The translations under genes and the position numbers were made by a program. Below are positions 8,310 to 16,755 of a DNA stretch of 64,000 nucleotides, one piece after another; the first letter of the stretch is position 1, and the number at the start of each line of letters is the position of its first letter. Below the pieces are notes generated by a model. That model was given only the letters and a program-made list of their open reading frames with translations. It was not told the DNA's origin and ran no database searches. Location of the stretch: positions 496,001-560,000 of the forward strand of contig NZ_JAQUHV010000001.1 in NCBI RefSeq assembly GCF_028681615.1. Reading direction: 5' to 3'. Origin of the DNA: Sulfuricurvum sp. (GTDB lineage: Bacteria > Campylobacterota > Campylobacteria > Campylobacterales > Sulfurimonadaceae).

Positions 8310-9074
8310 TTAGAGCCGTACCGGAATCCCGTTAGCCGATAGATAACGTTTCAGATCCATAATATCGATCTCTTTGTAGTGGAAGATACTCGCCGCCAGG
8401 GCCGCATCGGCACCGTGCTCGAACGCCTCTTTGATGTGTTCCATCGTCCCGGCTCCTCCGCTGGCTATGACCGGTACATTGACGGTGCGGCTGATTTGTT
8501 CGGTGATAGAGAGATCAAATCCGGCTTTCGTACCGTCGGCGTCCATCGAGGTAAGCAGAATTTCACCTGCTCCGCGGTCGACTACCTCTTTGGCCCATTC
8601 GAGCGCATTGATCCCCGTATCGACACGTCCGCCGTTGAGATAGACGTTGTATTGGTCGCCCGTCTTTTTAACATCGATCGCGACAACGATGCACTGGGAA
8701 CCGAACCGTTTGGCCCCTTCGTTGATAAATTCAGGACGTTTGATCGCTGCAGAATTGACGCTCACTTTATCGCAGCCCACGGCAAGGAGTTTATAAATAT
8801 CATCGAGCACACGGATCCCGCCGCCGACAGTGAGGGGGATAAAGACCTCTTTCGCTACCTGCTCGACGATATGAACGATCGTATCCCGCTCTTCATGGGA
8901 TGCGGTTATATCCAAAAAAGTAATCTCATCTGCACCCTCTTCATTGTAGCGTTTTGCCACTTCAACAGGGTCTCCCGCATCTTTAAGTCCAACGAAATTA
9001 ACACCCTTTACGACTCGTCCGTCTTTTACATCCAAACAGGGGATTATCCGTTTTGCAAAATAGTTATTGTCCAT
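8310..9074 (-). CDS. hisF: Imidazole glycerol phosphate synthase cyclase subunit HisF
   Basis: A 254-residue (beta/alpha)8-barrel that closes the imidazole ring in histidine synthesis, using ammonia from HisH. The opening [19 protein letters not shown], with catalytic Asp in CLDV, is diagnostic. The second catalytic Asp lies in VVAIDVKK. The phosphate-binding segments TVGGGIRVL and ASGGAG are intact and the length is standard. It stands alone here with no other his genes adjacent, and a possible TATACT box precedes it at 9103-9108. Confidence 0.96.
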   Translation of the reverse strand: MDNNYFAKRIIPCLDVKDGRVVKGVNFVGLKDAGDPVEVAKRYNEEGADEITFLDITASHEERDTIVHIVEQVAKEVFIPLTVGGGIRVLDDIYKLLAVGCDKVSVNSAAIKRPEFINEGAKRFGSQCIVVAIDVKKTGDQYNVYLNGGRVDTGINALEWAKEVVDRGAGEILLTSMDADGTKAGFDLSITEQISRTVNVPVIASGGAGTMEHIKEAFEHGADAALAASIFHYKEIDIMDLKRYLSANGIPVRL

Positions 9075-9102
9075 TTAAAACCTTGCATGTAATCATTGTG
9101 AA

Positions 9103-9108
9103 AGTATA
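9103..9108 (-). promoter_or_regulatory. Candidate -10 box (TATACT) for hisF
   Basis: Minus-strand GATATACTTTC lies 29 nt before the hisF ATG, in the divergent spacer shared with rsmA. Confidence 0.35.
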
Positions 9109-9217
9109 TCCCCCATTACCAAAAGTAACGATAAAGGAAATAAGTTGTCTAACTTCATTCAAAAAGCTTATAAACGTTTTGTTTTGTGGTTTAATTGGGG
9201 ATTAACACTTTATCAGG

Positions 9218-9223
9218 TACAAT
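9218..9223 (+). promoter_or_regulatory. Candidate -10 box (TACAAT) directly before rsmA
   Basis: TACAAT ends only 7 nt before the preferred ATG at 9231, so transcription would begin at or next to the start codon, giving a leaderless or nearly leaderless mRNA. An upstream promoter cannot be excluded. Confidence 0.35.
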
Positions 9224-9230
9224 CAGGCCA

Positions 9231-10010
9231 ATGCAAAAAGACCGTGCCGCAATTGCCAAAAAGAAATTTGGACAGAACTTTTTAAAAGATGAAGCTGTTT
9301 TAGCACAAATCATCCAATCGATGCCCGATACGCCTCATCGTATCGCAGAAATCGGGCCTGGATTAGGTGATTTAACTAAGTATTTAGTTGATGTCAAAAG
9401 TGTTACCGCTTTTGAGGTCGATACCGACTTGTGCAAGCATTTGACGCACCAATTTGCCGATGCTATCGCTACCAACGCCCTTACCCTCCGTTGCGGAGAT
9501 GTGTTAGAGCATTGGAAGAGTGAGCTTTTGGATGAACCGTACGATTTAGTGGCCAATTTGCCTTACTATATCGCGACAAATATCATCCTCAAAGCCCTCG
9601 CCGATCCGGCGTGCCGAAACTTGCTTGTCATGATACAGCGTGAAGTGGCGGAGAAATTCTCTGCCGCACCCGGAGAGAGAGCTTTTGGAGCGCTCAGCGT
9701 AATTACGCAGAGTGTCGGAGAGGCGGAGATCGTTTTACACGTTCCTCCCACCGCATTCGATCCTGCTCCCAAAGTCGATTCGTGCGTACTGCTCATTTCT
9801 AAACGTACGAATCGTAATGATGAAGGGTTTGAAGAATTTTTACGAACGGCCTTTACACAGCCACGTAAAACCCTCCACAAAAATCTAACCGCACGCTATG
9901 ATGGCGATCTTCTCGTTCGAGCCTTTCAAGAGCTTGAGCTAGAACGTTCCATCCGACCTCATCAGCTTGACACCTCTGACTTTCACCGGCTCTACGCCCT
10001 TATAAAATAA
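9231..10010 (+). CDS. rsmA: 16S rRNA adenine(1518/1519)-dimethyltransferase RsmA (KsgA)
   Basis: A 259-residue SAM-dependent methyltransferase that dimethylates two adenosines in helix 45 of 16S rRNA late in small-subunit assembly. The KKKFGQNFLKD start, the SAM motif IGPGLGDLT and the catalytic NLPYYIAT motif are all intact. The ATG at 9231 is preferred over a TTG 12 codons upstream, because homologues begin just before the KKKFGQNFL motif. No good Shine-Dalgarno is seen before it (only CAGG three bases away), which fits the nearby -10 box. It is followed by rnj on the same strand. Confidence 0.94.
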   Translation: MQKDRAAIAKKKFGQNFLKDEAVLAQIIQSMPDTPHRIAEIGPGLGDLTKYLVDVKSVTAFEVDTDLCKHLTHQFADAIATNALTLRCGDVLEHWKSELLDEPYDLVANLPYYIATNIILKALADPACRNLLVMIQREVAEKFSAAPGERAFGALSVITQSVGEAEIVLHVPPTAFDPAPKVDSCVLLISKRTNRNDEGFEEFLRTAFTQPRKTLHKNLTARYDGDLLVRAFQELELERSIRPHQLDTSDFHRLYALIK

Positions 10011-10091
10011 CCTTTCTCAGGGCATTTTAGAGCATCTATAACATACTAAAATATATTGCGCTTTTTAACAAAGCGTCCAGAAGGAAAATTT

Positions 10092-12200
10092 ATGTCCGAT
10101 GAACAAACAACCGAACCCCAAGCACAACCTCAGGGAGAAACCGGTCAACGCCGAAACAACCGAAGACCGTTTCGAAGCCGAAATAACAACCGCCCGGAGG
10201 GTACTGAAGGTAACGTAAGTACCGAGCCACGCCAAGACAATCGCCCTCCGCGTACCGACAACAGACCTCCGCGTCAAGATAACCGTCCTCCACGTACCGA
10301 CAATCGACCACCACGTACCGATAACCGTCCTCCGCGTCAAGACAACCGCCCTCCGCGCACTGAGGGAGTTGAAGGCAATGCAGCCGATGCTGAACCAAAT
10401 CGCGGCGGACGTGACCGAGGCCGAGGCGGCCGTCGCGGAGCCCCAAGTGCACCGATTGACAGCAATTTGCGCGATTTCGTCGTTAAAAATCAGGATGCGC
10501 ACAAAAATCGTCTAAATCCCCATTTTAAACTCAATCTTGAGAACAACGATAAAGTCCGTATCACCCCATTGGGCGGTCTTGGAGAAATCGGTGGAAATAT
10601 CACGGTTATCGAAACCGAAAATGAAGCCATTGTTATCGATATCGGGATGAGTTTCCCGGATGAAGAGATGCACGGTGTCGATATCCTCGTTCCGGATTTC
10701 AGCTATTTGAGAGAAATTCGTAAAAAAATCGTAGCCGTTATCATTACTCACGCCCACGAAGACCACATCGGTGGGGTCCCTTATCTATTCAAAGAGATGC
10801 AATTCCCGATTTACGGAACACCTTTGCCTCTTGCCATGATCGGCAACAAATTCGACGAGCACCACATGCGTGATTTCCGTCGTTATTTCAACCCGATCGT
10901 TAAACGCCAAGTCTATCGCATCGGAAATGATTTTGATATCGAATGGATGCATATGACCCACTCGATTATCGACTCATCATCATTGGCAATCACAACCAAA
11001 GCGGGAACCATTATCCATACGGGTGACTTCAAAATCGACTTTACTCCTATCGATGGGTACACAGCCGATATTCACCGCCTTGCGCACTATGGGGAAAAAG
11101 GGGTTTTGTGTCTATTAAGCGACTCAACCAACTCGTACAATAAAGAGTGGACACCAAGTGAACTTACCGTTGCTCCCGGATTTGACCGTATCTTCTCGAA
11201 AGCAGAAGGTCGTATCATCATGTCAACCTTCAGCTCGAATATTCACCGTGTATACCAAGCAATCCAATACGGGCTCAAGTATAACCGTAAAGTATGTGTA
11301 ATCGGCCGTTCAATGGAACGTAACCTTGAAGTATGTATGCAATACGATTACATCAAACTTCCTAAAAACATCTTCATCGATGCCGAAGAGGCCAATCGAA
11401 TGAACGATAAAGATGTCTTGATCGTCACCACCGGAAGCCAAGGTGAACCAAGCTCAGCCCTTTTCCGTATGGCAATCGGAGAACACCGTCACATCAAGAT
11501 CAAACCGACCGATATGATCGTCCTCTCCGCGCGTGCGATTCCGGGGAATGAAGGATCGATTTCAGGAATGCTCAACTACCTGCAACGTGCCGGCGCACGT
11601 GTTGCTAACGACCGAGATATTCACGTATCGGGGCATGCAAGCCTTGAAGAGCAGAAATTGATGCTTCGCCTTACTAACCCGAAATTCTTTCTCCCGATCC
11701 ATGGTGAATATAACCATATTATGAGACACCGTGAAACGGCTATAGCTTGTGGAGTACCAGAGCGTAATATTCTCCTAATGAGTGATGGTGACTGTATCGA
11801 AGTCAACACAAAAATGATGCGTAAAACCAAAACGGTTAAAACGGGTAAAACATACATCGACAACCAAAACAACCACCAGATCGAAGATGATATCGTTATC
11901 GATCGTCAAAAAATGGCATCTGAGGGGATGGTTATGCTGGTTGCACAAGTCAGCGCCTCTGAATCACGACTCCTCTCTAAACCTCTTGTTACCAGCTTCG
12001 GTATCGTCGCTGACCGTCATGACAAGGCGTTTGCCCAAGAGATGGAAGATGTATTAGAGCACTTCTTGATCAACCTCAAACCGGGGCTCATCGAGAACCC
12101 TAAAGCCTTGGAAAATGATCTACGTCAAGTAGTACGTAAACATATCTATCGCAAAATGAAAAAATATCCTCTTATCGTTCCTCACGTATTTATAATGTAA
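10092..12200 (+). CDS. rnj: Ribonuclease J with Arg/Pro-rich repeat extension
   Basis: A 702-residue endo/5-prime exoribonuclease central to mRNA decay and rRNA maturation in Campylobacterota, which lack RNase E. Residues 1-130 are disordered and rich in Arg, Pro, Asn and Gln, with six tandem DNRPPR(T/Q) units. A metallo-beta-lactamase/beta-CASP core follows from about residue 150, with the zinc motif HxHxDH at H220, H222, D224 and H225. The beta-CASP region holds SARAIPGNE and HVSGHA, and the C-terminal domain ends LIVPHVFIM. The start is set by AGAAGG 8 nt before the ATG at 10092; an earlier in-frame ATG lacks a site. H. pylori RNase J also has a long N-terminal extension. A terminator follows at once. 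Confidence 0.94.
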   Translation: MSDEQTTEPQAQPQGETGQRRNNRRPFRSRNNNRPEGTEGNVSTEPRQDNRPPRTDNRPPRQDNRPPRTDNRPPRTDNRPPRQDNRPPRTEGVEGNAADAEPNRGGRDRGRGGRRGAPSAPIDSNLRDFVVKNQDAHKNRLNPHFKLNLENNDKVRITPLGGLGEIGGNITVIETENEAIVIDIGMSFPDEEMHGVDILVPDFSYLREIRKKIVAVIITHAHEDHIGGVPYLFKEMQFPIYGTPLPLAMIGNKFDEHHMRDFRRYFNPIVKRQVYRIGNDFDIEWMHMTHSIIDSSSLAITTKAGTIIHTGDFKIDFTPIDGYTADIHRLAHYGEKGVLCLLSDSTNSYNKEWTPSELTVAPGFDRIFSKAEGRIIMSTFSSNIHRVYQAIQYGLKYNRKVCVIGRSMERNLEVCMQYDYIKLPKNIFIDAEEANRMNDKDVLIVTTGSQGEPSSALFRMAIGEHRHIKIKPTDMIVLSARAIPGNEGSISGMLNYLQRAGARVANDRDIHVSGHASLEEQKLMLRLTNPKFFLPIHGEYNHIMRHRETAIACGVPERNILLMSDGDCIEVNTKMMRKTKTVKTGKTYIDNQNNHQIEDDIVIDRQKMASEGMVMLVAQVSASESRLLSKPLVTSFGIVADRHDKAFAQEMEDVLEHFLINLKPGLIENPKALENDLRQVVRKHIYRKMKKYPLIVPHVFIM
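10236..10361 (+). repeat. Six tandem 21-bp units encoding DNRPPR(T/Q)
   Basis: Six consecutive 7-codon units in the rnj 5-prime region, identical in amino acids apart from the last position (T or Q) but varied at third codon positions. The repeat is therefore old and held at protein level rather than a recent slippage product. Confidence 0.9.
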
Positions 12201-12202
12201 TT

Positions 12203-12220
12203 GACGCTTTAGCGTCTTTT
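12203..12220 (+). terminator. Rho-independent terminator of rnj
   Basis: Stem GACGC/GCGTC with a TTTA loop followed by TTTT, starting two bases after the rnj stop. Confidence 0.75.
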
Positions 12221-12234
12221 ACACCTTACTTAGT

Positions 12235-12240
12235 TATACT
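12235..12240 (+). promoter_or_regulatory. Candidate -10 box (TATACT) for thyX
   Basis: AGTTATACTCTC lies after the rnj terminator and 60 nt before the thyX ATG, which has an AGGA ribosome site at about -13. Confidence 0.4.
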
Positions 12241-12300
12241 CTCTCACAATTACTTTCATAAATGCTAAATGAATGTAACCCTATTAATTAGGAATAATAA

Positions 12301-13167
12301 ATGTCAATTACAAAAATCAATAGTAAAGAAAATATCTTCGGTGACAATATCGCCTTTGTAGAAGAATGGGATTTTTCACACGCTAACACTTCGGAAGAGA
12401 ATCGTATTTTAGCAATCACACAGGTAGCATCGATTTGTTATCAATCTCCAAAAGCGTTAGGCAGTGAAACCCTGTATAATCGGCTGATGGCAGAGTCCAT
12501 GGGACTCCCTTCAAGCTCATTCGAGTTTGTACCTGTTTTACTTAATTTTAAAAATCCGATGCATTCAGAATTGCTCCAAAAAGAGTATAGCAATGTAAAA
12601 AAATTTGGAGAACTTGTTGAAGACGGCAAGTATTTACTGACAAACTATCGTGCCATTGTTTATGATTTTGAAAATGATAAAGACGGGTATAGCTTTGATA
12701 TACGACAAATTTACAATACTTTGGACGATGCAGAAATTATCCGCAAAAACTTTCATGTATTTCTATACAAAGTCGATTTGCCGACACGATCTCAGATGGT
12801 TCGTCATCGCATAAACTGGCAAGAACTGTCACGAAGATATGTCTCCGGCAAACGGGTCCCGTTTGATTTTTACATTAGTGAGAAAATGGTTCCGATTACA
12901 ACAGGCGACTATGACACACAAAAAATTATCGATCTATGCGTAGAGCACTATATGAACGCGATTGATGCCGGGGTCAAACCTCAGGAAGCACGAAGAATCA
13001 TCCCTCAAGCCGCTTATACACAAATCTGGGGAGCATTTATGCCTACCCAGCTTGCAAATTATTTCAAATTACGTCTTGATGAACATGCGCAATGGGAAAT
13101 TAGAAAAACAGCGGAAGCAATGAAAGAATTAATCCAAAACCCACTTAAACAGGAACACACATTATGA
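12301..13167 (+). CDS. thyX: Flavin-dependent thymidylate synthase ThyX (long form)
   Basis: A 288-residue FAD/NADPH-dependent enzyme that methylates dUMP to dTMP using methylene-tetrahydrofolate. The nucleotide/FAD motif begins RHR at 168-170 and continues INWQELSRRY. The spacing from RHR to S177 is six residues, one fewer than the usual RHRX7-8S. The C-terminal ARRIIPQAAYTQIWGAF segment fits the family. The protein is longer than typical ThyX (about 210-250), with about 80 extra N-terminal residues. It has its own promoter and is coupled to the following lipoprotein gene by ATGA. The family call is firm; whether the altered spacing changes activity is unknown. Confidence 0.9.
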   Translation: MSITKINSKENIFGDNIAFVEEWDFSHANTSEENRILAITQVASICYQSPKALGSETLYNRLMAESMGLPSSSFEFVPVLLNFKNPMHSELLQKEYSNVKKFGELVEDGKYLLTNYRAIVYDFENDKDGYSFDIRQIYNTLDDAEIIRKNFHVFLYKVDLPTRSQMVRHRINWQELSRRYVSGKRVPFDFYISEKMVPITTGDYDTQKIIDLCVEHYMNAIDAGVKPQEARRIIPQAAYTQIWGAFMPTQLANYFKLRLDEHAQWEIRKTAEAMKELIQNPLKQEHTL

Positions 13168-13406
13168 AAAAAACTCTCTTCTTCGGCATTACTGCCGCTA
13201 TCGTAGTACTCAGCGGATGCGCTGAAAAACAAATTGCCGTTAACGGACTCATCTGTCCGGCAGGGACAACCCAAGATCGTATGAAAGCCGATTTCGAAGA
13301 GTGCCGTTATTATGATCTCAAAGCCGCCGGAGAAGCATCTAAAGCTCCGATAACCGTTGAATGCAAAACGTGTTTAGAGAAAAAAGGGTATAAAATCGAA
13401 CAGTAA
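13164..13406 (+). CDS. Small cysteine-containing lipoprotein
   Basis: An 80-residue protein with a signal peptide and lipobox LSGC (lipidated cysteine at 19). The mature part has four further cysteines at 35, 47, 72 and 75 (the last two in CKTC), which could form disulfides in the periplasm. The start overlaps the thyX stop (ATGA). No family was recognised. The pairing with thyX probably reflects operon packing rather than shared function. Confidence 0.78.
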   Translation: MKKTLFFGITAAIVVLSGCAEKQIAVNGLICPAGTTQDRMKADFEECRYYDLKAAGEASKAPITVECKTCLEKKGYKIEQ

Positions 13407-13466
13407 ATCGTTCTTTGAACGGTTTATAAGTGTAATAAAGTAGGAATTTGATTAGAAGATTGAAGG

Positions 13467-13488
13467 TTTCAGGGATAAATCCCTGAAA
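13467..13488. terminator. Bidirectional hairpin between the lipoprotein gene and rplT
   Basis: A perfect inverted repeat with arms TTTCAGGGA and TCCCTGAAA and a four-base loop lies between convergent genes. T-tracts on both sides are weak, so efficiency is uncertain. Confidence 0.6.
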
Positions 13489-13498
13489 TGTTTAGAAT

Positions 13499-13852
13499 TT
13501 ACAGTGCTGCTTTAGCTTGAGTGGTGAGGGCAGTAAATGCCGCTGCATCGTTCATTGCCATGTCAGCAAGGATTTTGCGATCAAGTTCGATGTTGGCACG
13601 TTTAAGGCCGTTCATGAATACTGAATAGCTCATTCCGTTTAGGCGGCATGCCGCATTGATACGGATAATCCACAATTTACGGAATTCACGTTTTTTCTGT
13701 TTACGGTCACGGAACGCGTATACGAGTGAGCGCTCGAGTTGCTCTTTCGCTTTACGGAAATGTTTGTGGCGTGCACTGTAGAAACCACGTGCGAGTTTCA
13801 ATACTTTTTTATGACGTCTGCGTCTTACGACACCAGTTTTTACTCTTGGCAT
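13499..13852 (-). CDS. rplT: 50S ribosomal protein L20
   Basis: A 117-residue very basic protein that binds 23S rRNA early in large-subunit assembly. It begins [20 protein letters not shown] and carries the conserved RLWIxRINAAxR-type segment ([18 protein letters not shown]). Length is standard. It is the last gene of thrS-infC-rpmI-rplT, with a ribosome site (AAGGAAA) before the ATG. In other bacteria L20 represses this operon by binding its own mRNA. The rpmI-rplT spacer here contains two hairpins that could serve such a role. Confidence 0.97.
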   Translation of the reverse strand: MPRVKTGVVRRRRHKKVLKLARGFYSARHKHFRKAKEQLERSLVYAFRDRKQKKREFRKLWIIRINAACRLNGMSYSVFMNGLKRANIELDRKILADMAMNDAAAFTALTTQAKAAL

Positions 13853-13899
13853 TTTTTTCCTTTCTTGACCCGGTTCATTTCAATTTTAATGACGGGGTG

Positions 13900-13931
13900 C
13901 CGCTTTGCGGACTTGCCCAGCGTTATGCTGG
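13900..13931 (-). promoter_or_regulatory. Two adjacent hairpins in the rpmI-rplT spacer
   Basis: On the transcribed strand a CCAGC/GCTGG stem (13917-13931, loop of 5) is followed by CCGC/GCGG (13900-13910, loop of 3), 48 nt before the rplT start. L20 autoregulation through structured mRNA is known in E. coli and Bacillus, so this is a candidate control site. It may instead be a member of the short palindromic repeats seen at 42659. Confidence 0.4.
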
Positions 13932-13950
13932 AGGGTTAAAAAGTAGATTA

Positions 13951-14145
13951 TTAGTCTACGATCATCTTTTTGATAGCTTTAACGTCTACGTTAGCAACCA
14001 CTTTTGGTGCATTTTGCTTACGTCGAGTCCCAGCATCTTGTTTTGTCAAAATATGGCTGCGGAATGCGCTACCACGTTTGATTGTGCCGTTTTTCTTCAC
14101 TTTGAAGCGTTTTACCGCCCCTTTTACCGATTTCATTTTTGGCAT
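13951..14145 (-). CDS. rpmI: 50S ribosomal protein L35
   Basis: A 64-residue basic protein beginning [20 protein letters not shown], a clear L35 with the usual [15 protein letters not shown] core. It has its own TATAAT promoter at 14187-14192 inside the operon, about 45 nt upstream. Hence rpmI-rplT can be made without reading through thrS and infC. Confidence 0.97.
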   Translation of the reverse strand: MPKMKSVKGAVKRFKVKKNGTIKRGSAFRSHILTKQDAGTRRKQNAPKVVANVDVKAIKKMIVD

Positions 14146-14186
14146 CGACTTGATCCTTTCGCAAAAATTCTCTAAACGAGACGCGG

Positions 14187-14192
14187 ATTATA
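14187..14192 (-). promoter_or_regulatory. Internal -10 box (TATAAT) for rpmI-rplT
   Basis: The minus strand reads GGTATAATCCGCG. The same TATAATCCGCG string occurs at the thrS promoter (16669-16679), including the GC-rich discriminator that often marks growth-rate-controlled genes. Confidence 0.6.
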
Positions 14193-14240
14193 CCATAAAA
14201 AAGCTTTTTATTCATTGATTGACATATTAGAGGAGAGAGG

Positions 14241-14299
14241 CGTTCGTGCTGAGTATGTCGAACCATGAGCGCTGCCCTTCGACAAGCTCAGGGCGAACG
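14241..14299. repeat. Palindromic repeat element after infC
   Basis: Left arm 14241-14263 and right arm 14277-14299 are inverted copies matching at 18 of 23 positions (shared blocks CGTTCG, CTGAG and TGTCGAA), with a 13-base centre. Its GC content is above that of the surrounding spacer. From memory, similar sequences are scattered in many bacterial genomes as REP-like elements; this was not checked. It lies just after the infC stop and before the internal rpmI promoter. Confidence 0.65.
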
Positions 14300-14307
14300 G
14301 AGATAAA

Positions 14308-14838
14308 TTACTTCTTATCGTCTTTTTTCGGATGAATCATCATATTGCAATAACGCCCTTCCATAGCTGGCGCTTTATACATAGTCCCGATATCTTCAAC
14401 CATAGGCCAAACACGTTGTAATACCGCTACAGCCGATTCAGGGTGTGCCATCTCACGACCGCGCAAGAATACACGGAAATGGACATGTTTACCTTCTTCG
14501 AGGAATTCACGTGCATGTTTTACTTTATAGCCGACATCGTTATCCGCGATTTTAACCGAAAGTTTGATCTCTTTGACTTCAACTTTGGTTTGCTTTTTGC
14601 GGGCTTCTTTTTTCTTTTTCTCTTCTTGGTAATGAAACTTACCGTAGTCCATGATTTTTGCGACAGGGGGTTTCGCATCCGGAGAGATGAGAACTAAATC
14701 TAGTCCCAGTTCGTTTGCTTTGTTCATCGCCTCATTGATTGAGATGATACCTAATGCTTCACCGCCGTCTACAACACAGCGTACTTCAGGGACCCTGATC
14801 TCTTCGTTCATCAGGACTCGGTCTTGTTTTTTAATCAA
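14308..14838 (-). CDS. infC: Translation initiation factor IF-3, non-ATG start
   Basis: A 176-residue factor that binds the 30S subunit and checks start-codon pairing. The opening is [20 protein letters not shown], then [20 protein letters not shown], a clear IF-3. The best start is TTG at 14838: GAGG lies 7 nt before it, and the TTGA overlaps the thrS stop. The next codon is ATT, the codon E. coli infC itself uses. Either way IF-3 would discriminate against its own start codon, which is the known feedback. The gene sits between thrS and rpmI as in most bacteria. Confidence 0.94.
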   Translation of the reverse strand: MIKKQDRVLMNEEIRVPEVRCVVDGGEALGIISINEAMNKANELGLDLVLISPDAKPPVAKIMDYGKFHYQEEKKKKEARKKQTKVEVKEIKLSVKIADNDVGYKVKHAREFLEEGKHVHFRVFLRGREMAHPESAVAVLQRVWPMVEDIGTMYKAPAMEGRYCNMMIHPKKDDKK

Positions 14839-16643
14839 AAATGTACCTCATTAATTTTTTGTTTAACCAAGGAGAGGAAATCCTCTTCGCTTAGATTATA
14901 TTGTTCACGTTTGCGTCGATCACGCACCGCAATACTTTTGTTAGTAACCTCTTCATCGCCTAAAACGATAATCATAGGCACACGTCCTTTTTCCGCTGTA
15001 CGGATACGTTTATTGAGACTTTCATTTTTATCGAAAATCTCAAAATCGGCGCCCAAATCGATCAATTTATCGGCCAATTCACGTGCGTACGCTTCGTGTG
15101 CAGGGGCGATCGGAACGATAGCCACCTGCGTCGGAGCGATGAACATCGGGAATTCCCCAGCGTAATGCTCCGTCAATATACCAACAAATCGCTCAAACGA
15201 ACCTAAAATTGCCCGGTGAATCATTACCGGCTGAATTTTAGCGTTCTCTTCACCGTTGTATTCGAGTTCGAAACGTGCCGGTAAATTGAAATCGAGCTGG
15301 ATTGTACCGCATTGCCACTCACGTCCGATAGCATCGGTGATTTTGATATCGATTTTAGGGCCATAAAACGCTCCGCCCCCCTCATCGATCTCATACGCGA
15401 GATTATTTTTATCCATCGCCGTTTTCAAAGCGTTGGTCGAAATTTCCCATACCGCATCATCACCGACCGCTTTTTCAGGTTTTGTCGAAATCATCATTTT
15501 ATAATTAAACTCAAACGTTTTCATGATTTTGTCAACAAAATCGACGACTTCGATAATCTGCTGTTCAATCTGATCCGCCGTACAGAAAATGTGTGCATCG
15601 TCTTGGGTAAACTCACGAACACGGAATAATCCATGAAGCGCTCCCGTCATCTCATGACGGTGCACAACACCGTACTCGAAATATTTGAGCGGAAGGTCAC
15701 GGTATGAATGCAAGTCGTGTTCATACACCTTGATGTGACCGACACAGTTCATCGGTTTAACCCCAAATTCCAGCTCATCGATATTGGTGAAATACATATT
15801 CTCACCGTAGTTTTGATAGTGGCCTGATACTTTCCACAAATCACTTCGGAGCATTTCCGGACCGCGAACCGGCTCATATCCGCGTTTGCGGTGCGCTTTG
15901 AAGAGGAGCTGTTCCAATCGCGAGCGCATACGTGCACCGGCCGGAAGCCAGATCGGGAAACCCGCACCCACCTCTTCACGGAACGTAAAGAGTTTCATCT
16001 CCGCACCGATTTTACGGTGGTCCCGTTTTTCCGCTTCCGCCATTTGATCAAGATAGGCTTTAAGCGACTCTTTATCGGCGAATGCGATTCCGTAGATACG
16101 GGTAAGCATTTCATTTTTACTGTCACCGCCGAGATACGCACCCGAGATTTTGGTCAATTTAAAATGGCGAATCAATCCTACGCTTGGCAAATGCGGTCCA
16201 CGGCAGAGATCTTCAAACGCGCCTTGCTTATAGATCGTTACCGTATCGCTCGGAATGCGGTCCATAACCGCTTGTTTAAGATGATCGTTTGCAAATTTTG
16301 CCCGCGCTTCTTCTTTGGTGATTTCATAACGCTCAATCTTCTCTTTGCCTTTGGCAATCTCAAGCATTTTTTTCTCAATCGTTTTAAGATCTTCTTCACT
16401 AATGTGTTCGTTGACTTTAAAATCGTAGTAAAAGCCCTCTTTTACCGTAGGCCCGACGAAAAATTTCGCATCGGTGTAAAGTGCTTTGATCGCTTTAGCC
16501 ATCAAATGAGCACAGGAATGTCGAATCACTTCGAGAGACTCGGGCGAATTATCGTAGACGATCTCTTCACCCGTAATTCCAAGTGCCCCAGCGGTTTGTA
16601 AATCGATTATTTGATCGTTATGTTTGATCGCAATAATATCCAT
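14835..16643 (-). CDS. thrS: Threonyl-tRNA synthetase
   Basis: A 602-residue class II synthetase charging tRNA-Thr. It starts with a reduced N-terminal (TGS-like) segment of about 45 residues, then the editing domain with [10 protein letters not shown] (near residues 43-52). The catalytic core has class II motifs (the [21 protein letters not shown] region split across motif 2, and [15 protein letters not shown] as motif 3), and an anticodon-binding domain follows (VAIVPIA onward). The shortened N-terminus matches what I recall of Helicobacter ThrRS. It is the first gene of the operon, with a TATAAT box at 16674-16679. Confidence 0.96.
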   Translation of the reverse strand: MDIIAIKHNDQIIDLQTAGALGITGEEIVYDNSPESLEVIRHSCAHLMAKAIKALYTDAKFFVGPTVKEGFYYDFKVNEHISEEDLKTIEKKMLEIAKGKEKIERYEITKEEARAKFANDHLKQAVMDRIPSDTVTIYKQGAFEDLCRGPHLPSVGLIRHFKLTKISGAYLGGDSKNEMLTRIYGIAFADKESLKAYLDQMAEAEKRDHRKIGAEMKLFTFREEVGAGFPIWLPAGARMRSRLEQLLFKAHRKRGYEPVRGPEMLRSDLWKVSGHYQNYGENMYFTNIDELEFGVKPMNCVGHIKVYEHDLHSYRDLPLKYFEYGVVHRHEMTGALHGLFRVREFTQDDAHIFCTADQIEQQIIEVVDFVDKIMKTFEFNYKMMISTKPEKAVGDDAVWEISTNALKTAMDKNNLAYEIDEGGGAFYGPKIDIKITDAIGREWQCGTIQLDFNLPARFELEYNGEENAKIQPVMIHRAILGSFERFVGILTEHYAGEFPMFIAPTQVAIVPIAPAHEAYARELADKLIDLGADFEIFDKNESLNKRIRTAEKGRVPMIIVLGDEEVTNKSIAVRDRRKREQYNLSEEDFLSLVKQKINEVHF

Positions 16644-16673
16644 AGGGGTGCCTCGTATGAGAAAATATCGCGG

Positions 16674-16679
16674 ATTATA
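16674..16679 (-). promoter_or_regulatory. -10 box (TATAAT) for thrS-infC-rpmI-rplT
   Basis: Minus-strand CGTATAATCCGCG lies about 31 nt before the thrS ATG. It shares the TATAATCCGCG string with the internal rpmI promoter. Confidence 0.6.
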
Positions 16680-16755
16680 CGTGATTGTTGATTGGTTTAC
16701 GATTAAAAAATAAAAGTGATGCTATCTTTGAGAAAAATAATTCGGAAATATACTT

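Noticed and set aside
10236-10361. Tandem repeat resembling a short CRISPR-like array
   Set aside because: The units are 21 bp, in frame, without spacers, and encode a conserved heptapeptide of RNase J.
14069-14266. Alternative minus-strand small protein upstream of rpmI
   Set aside because: It overlaps rpmI and its promoter in another frame and has no ribosome site or recognisable features.
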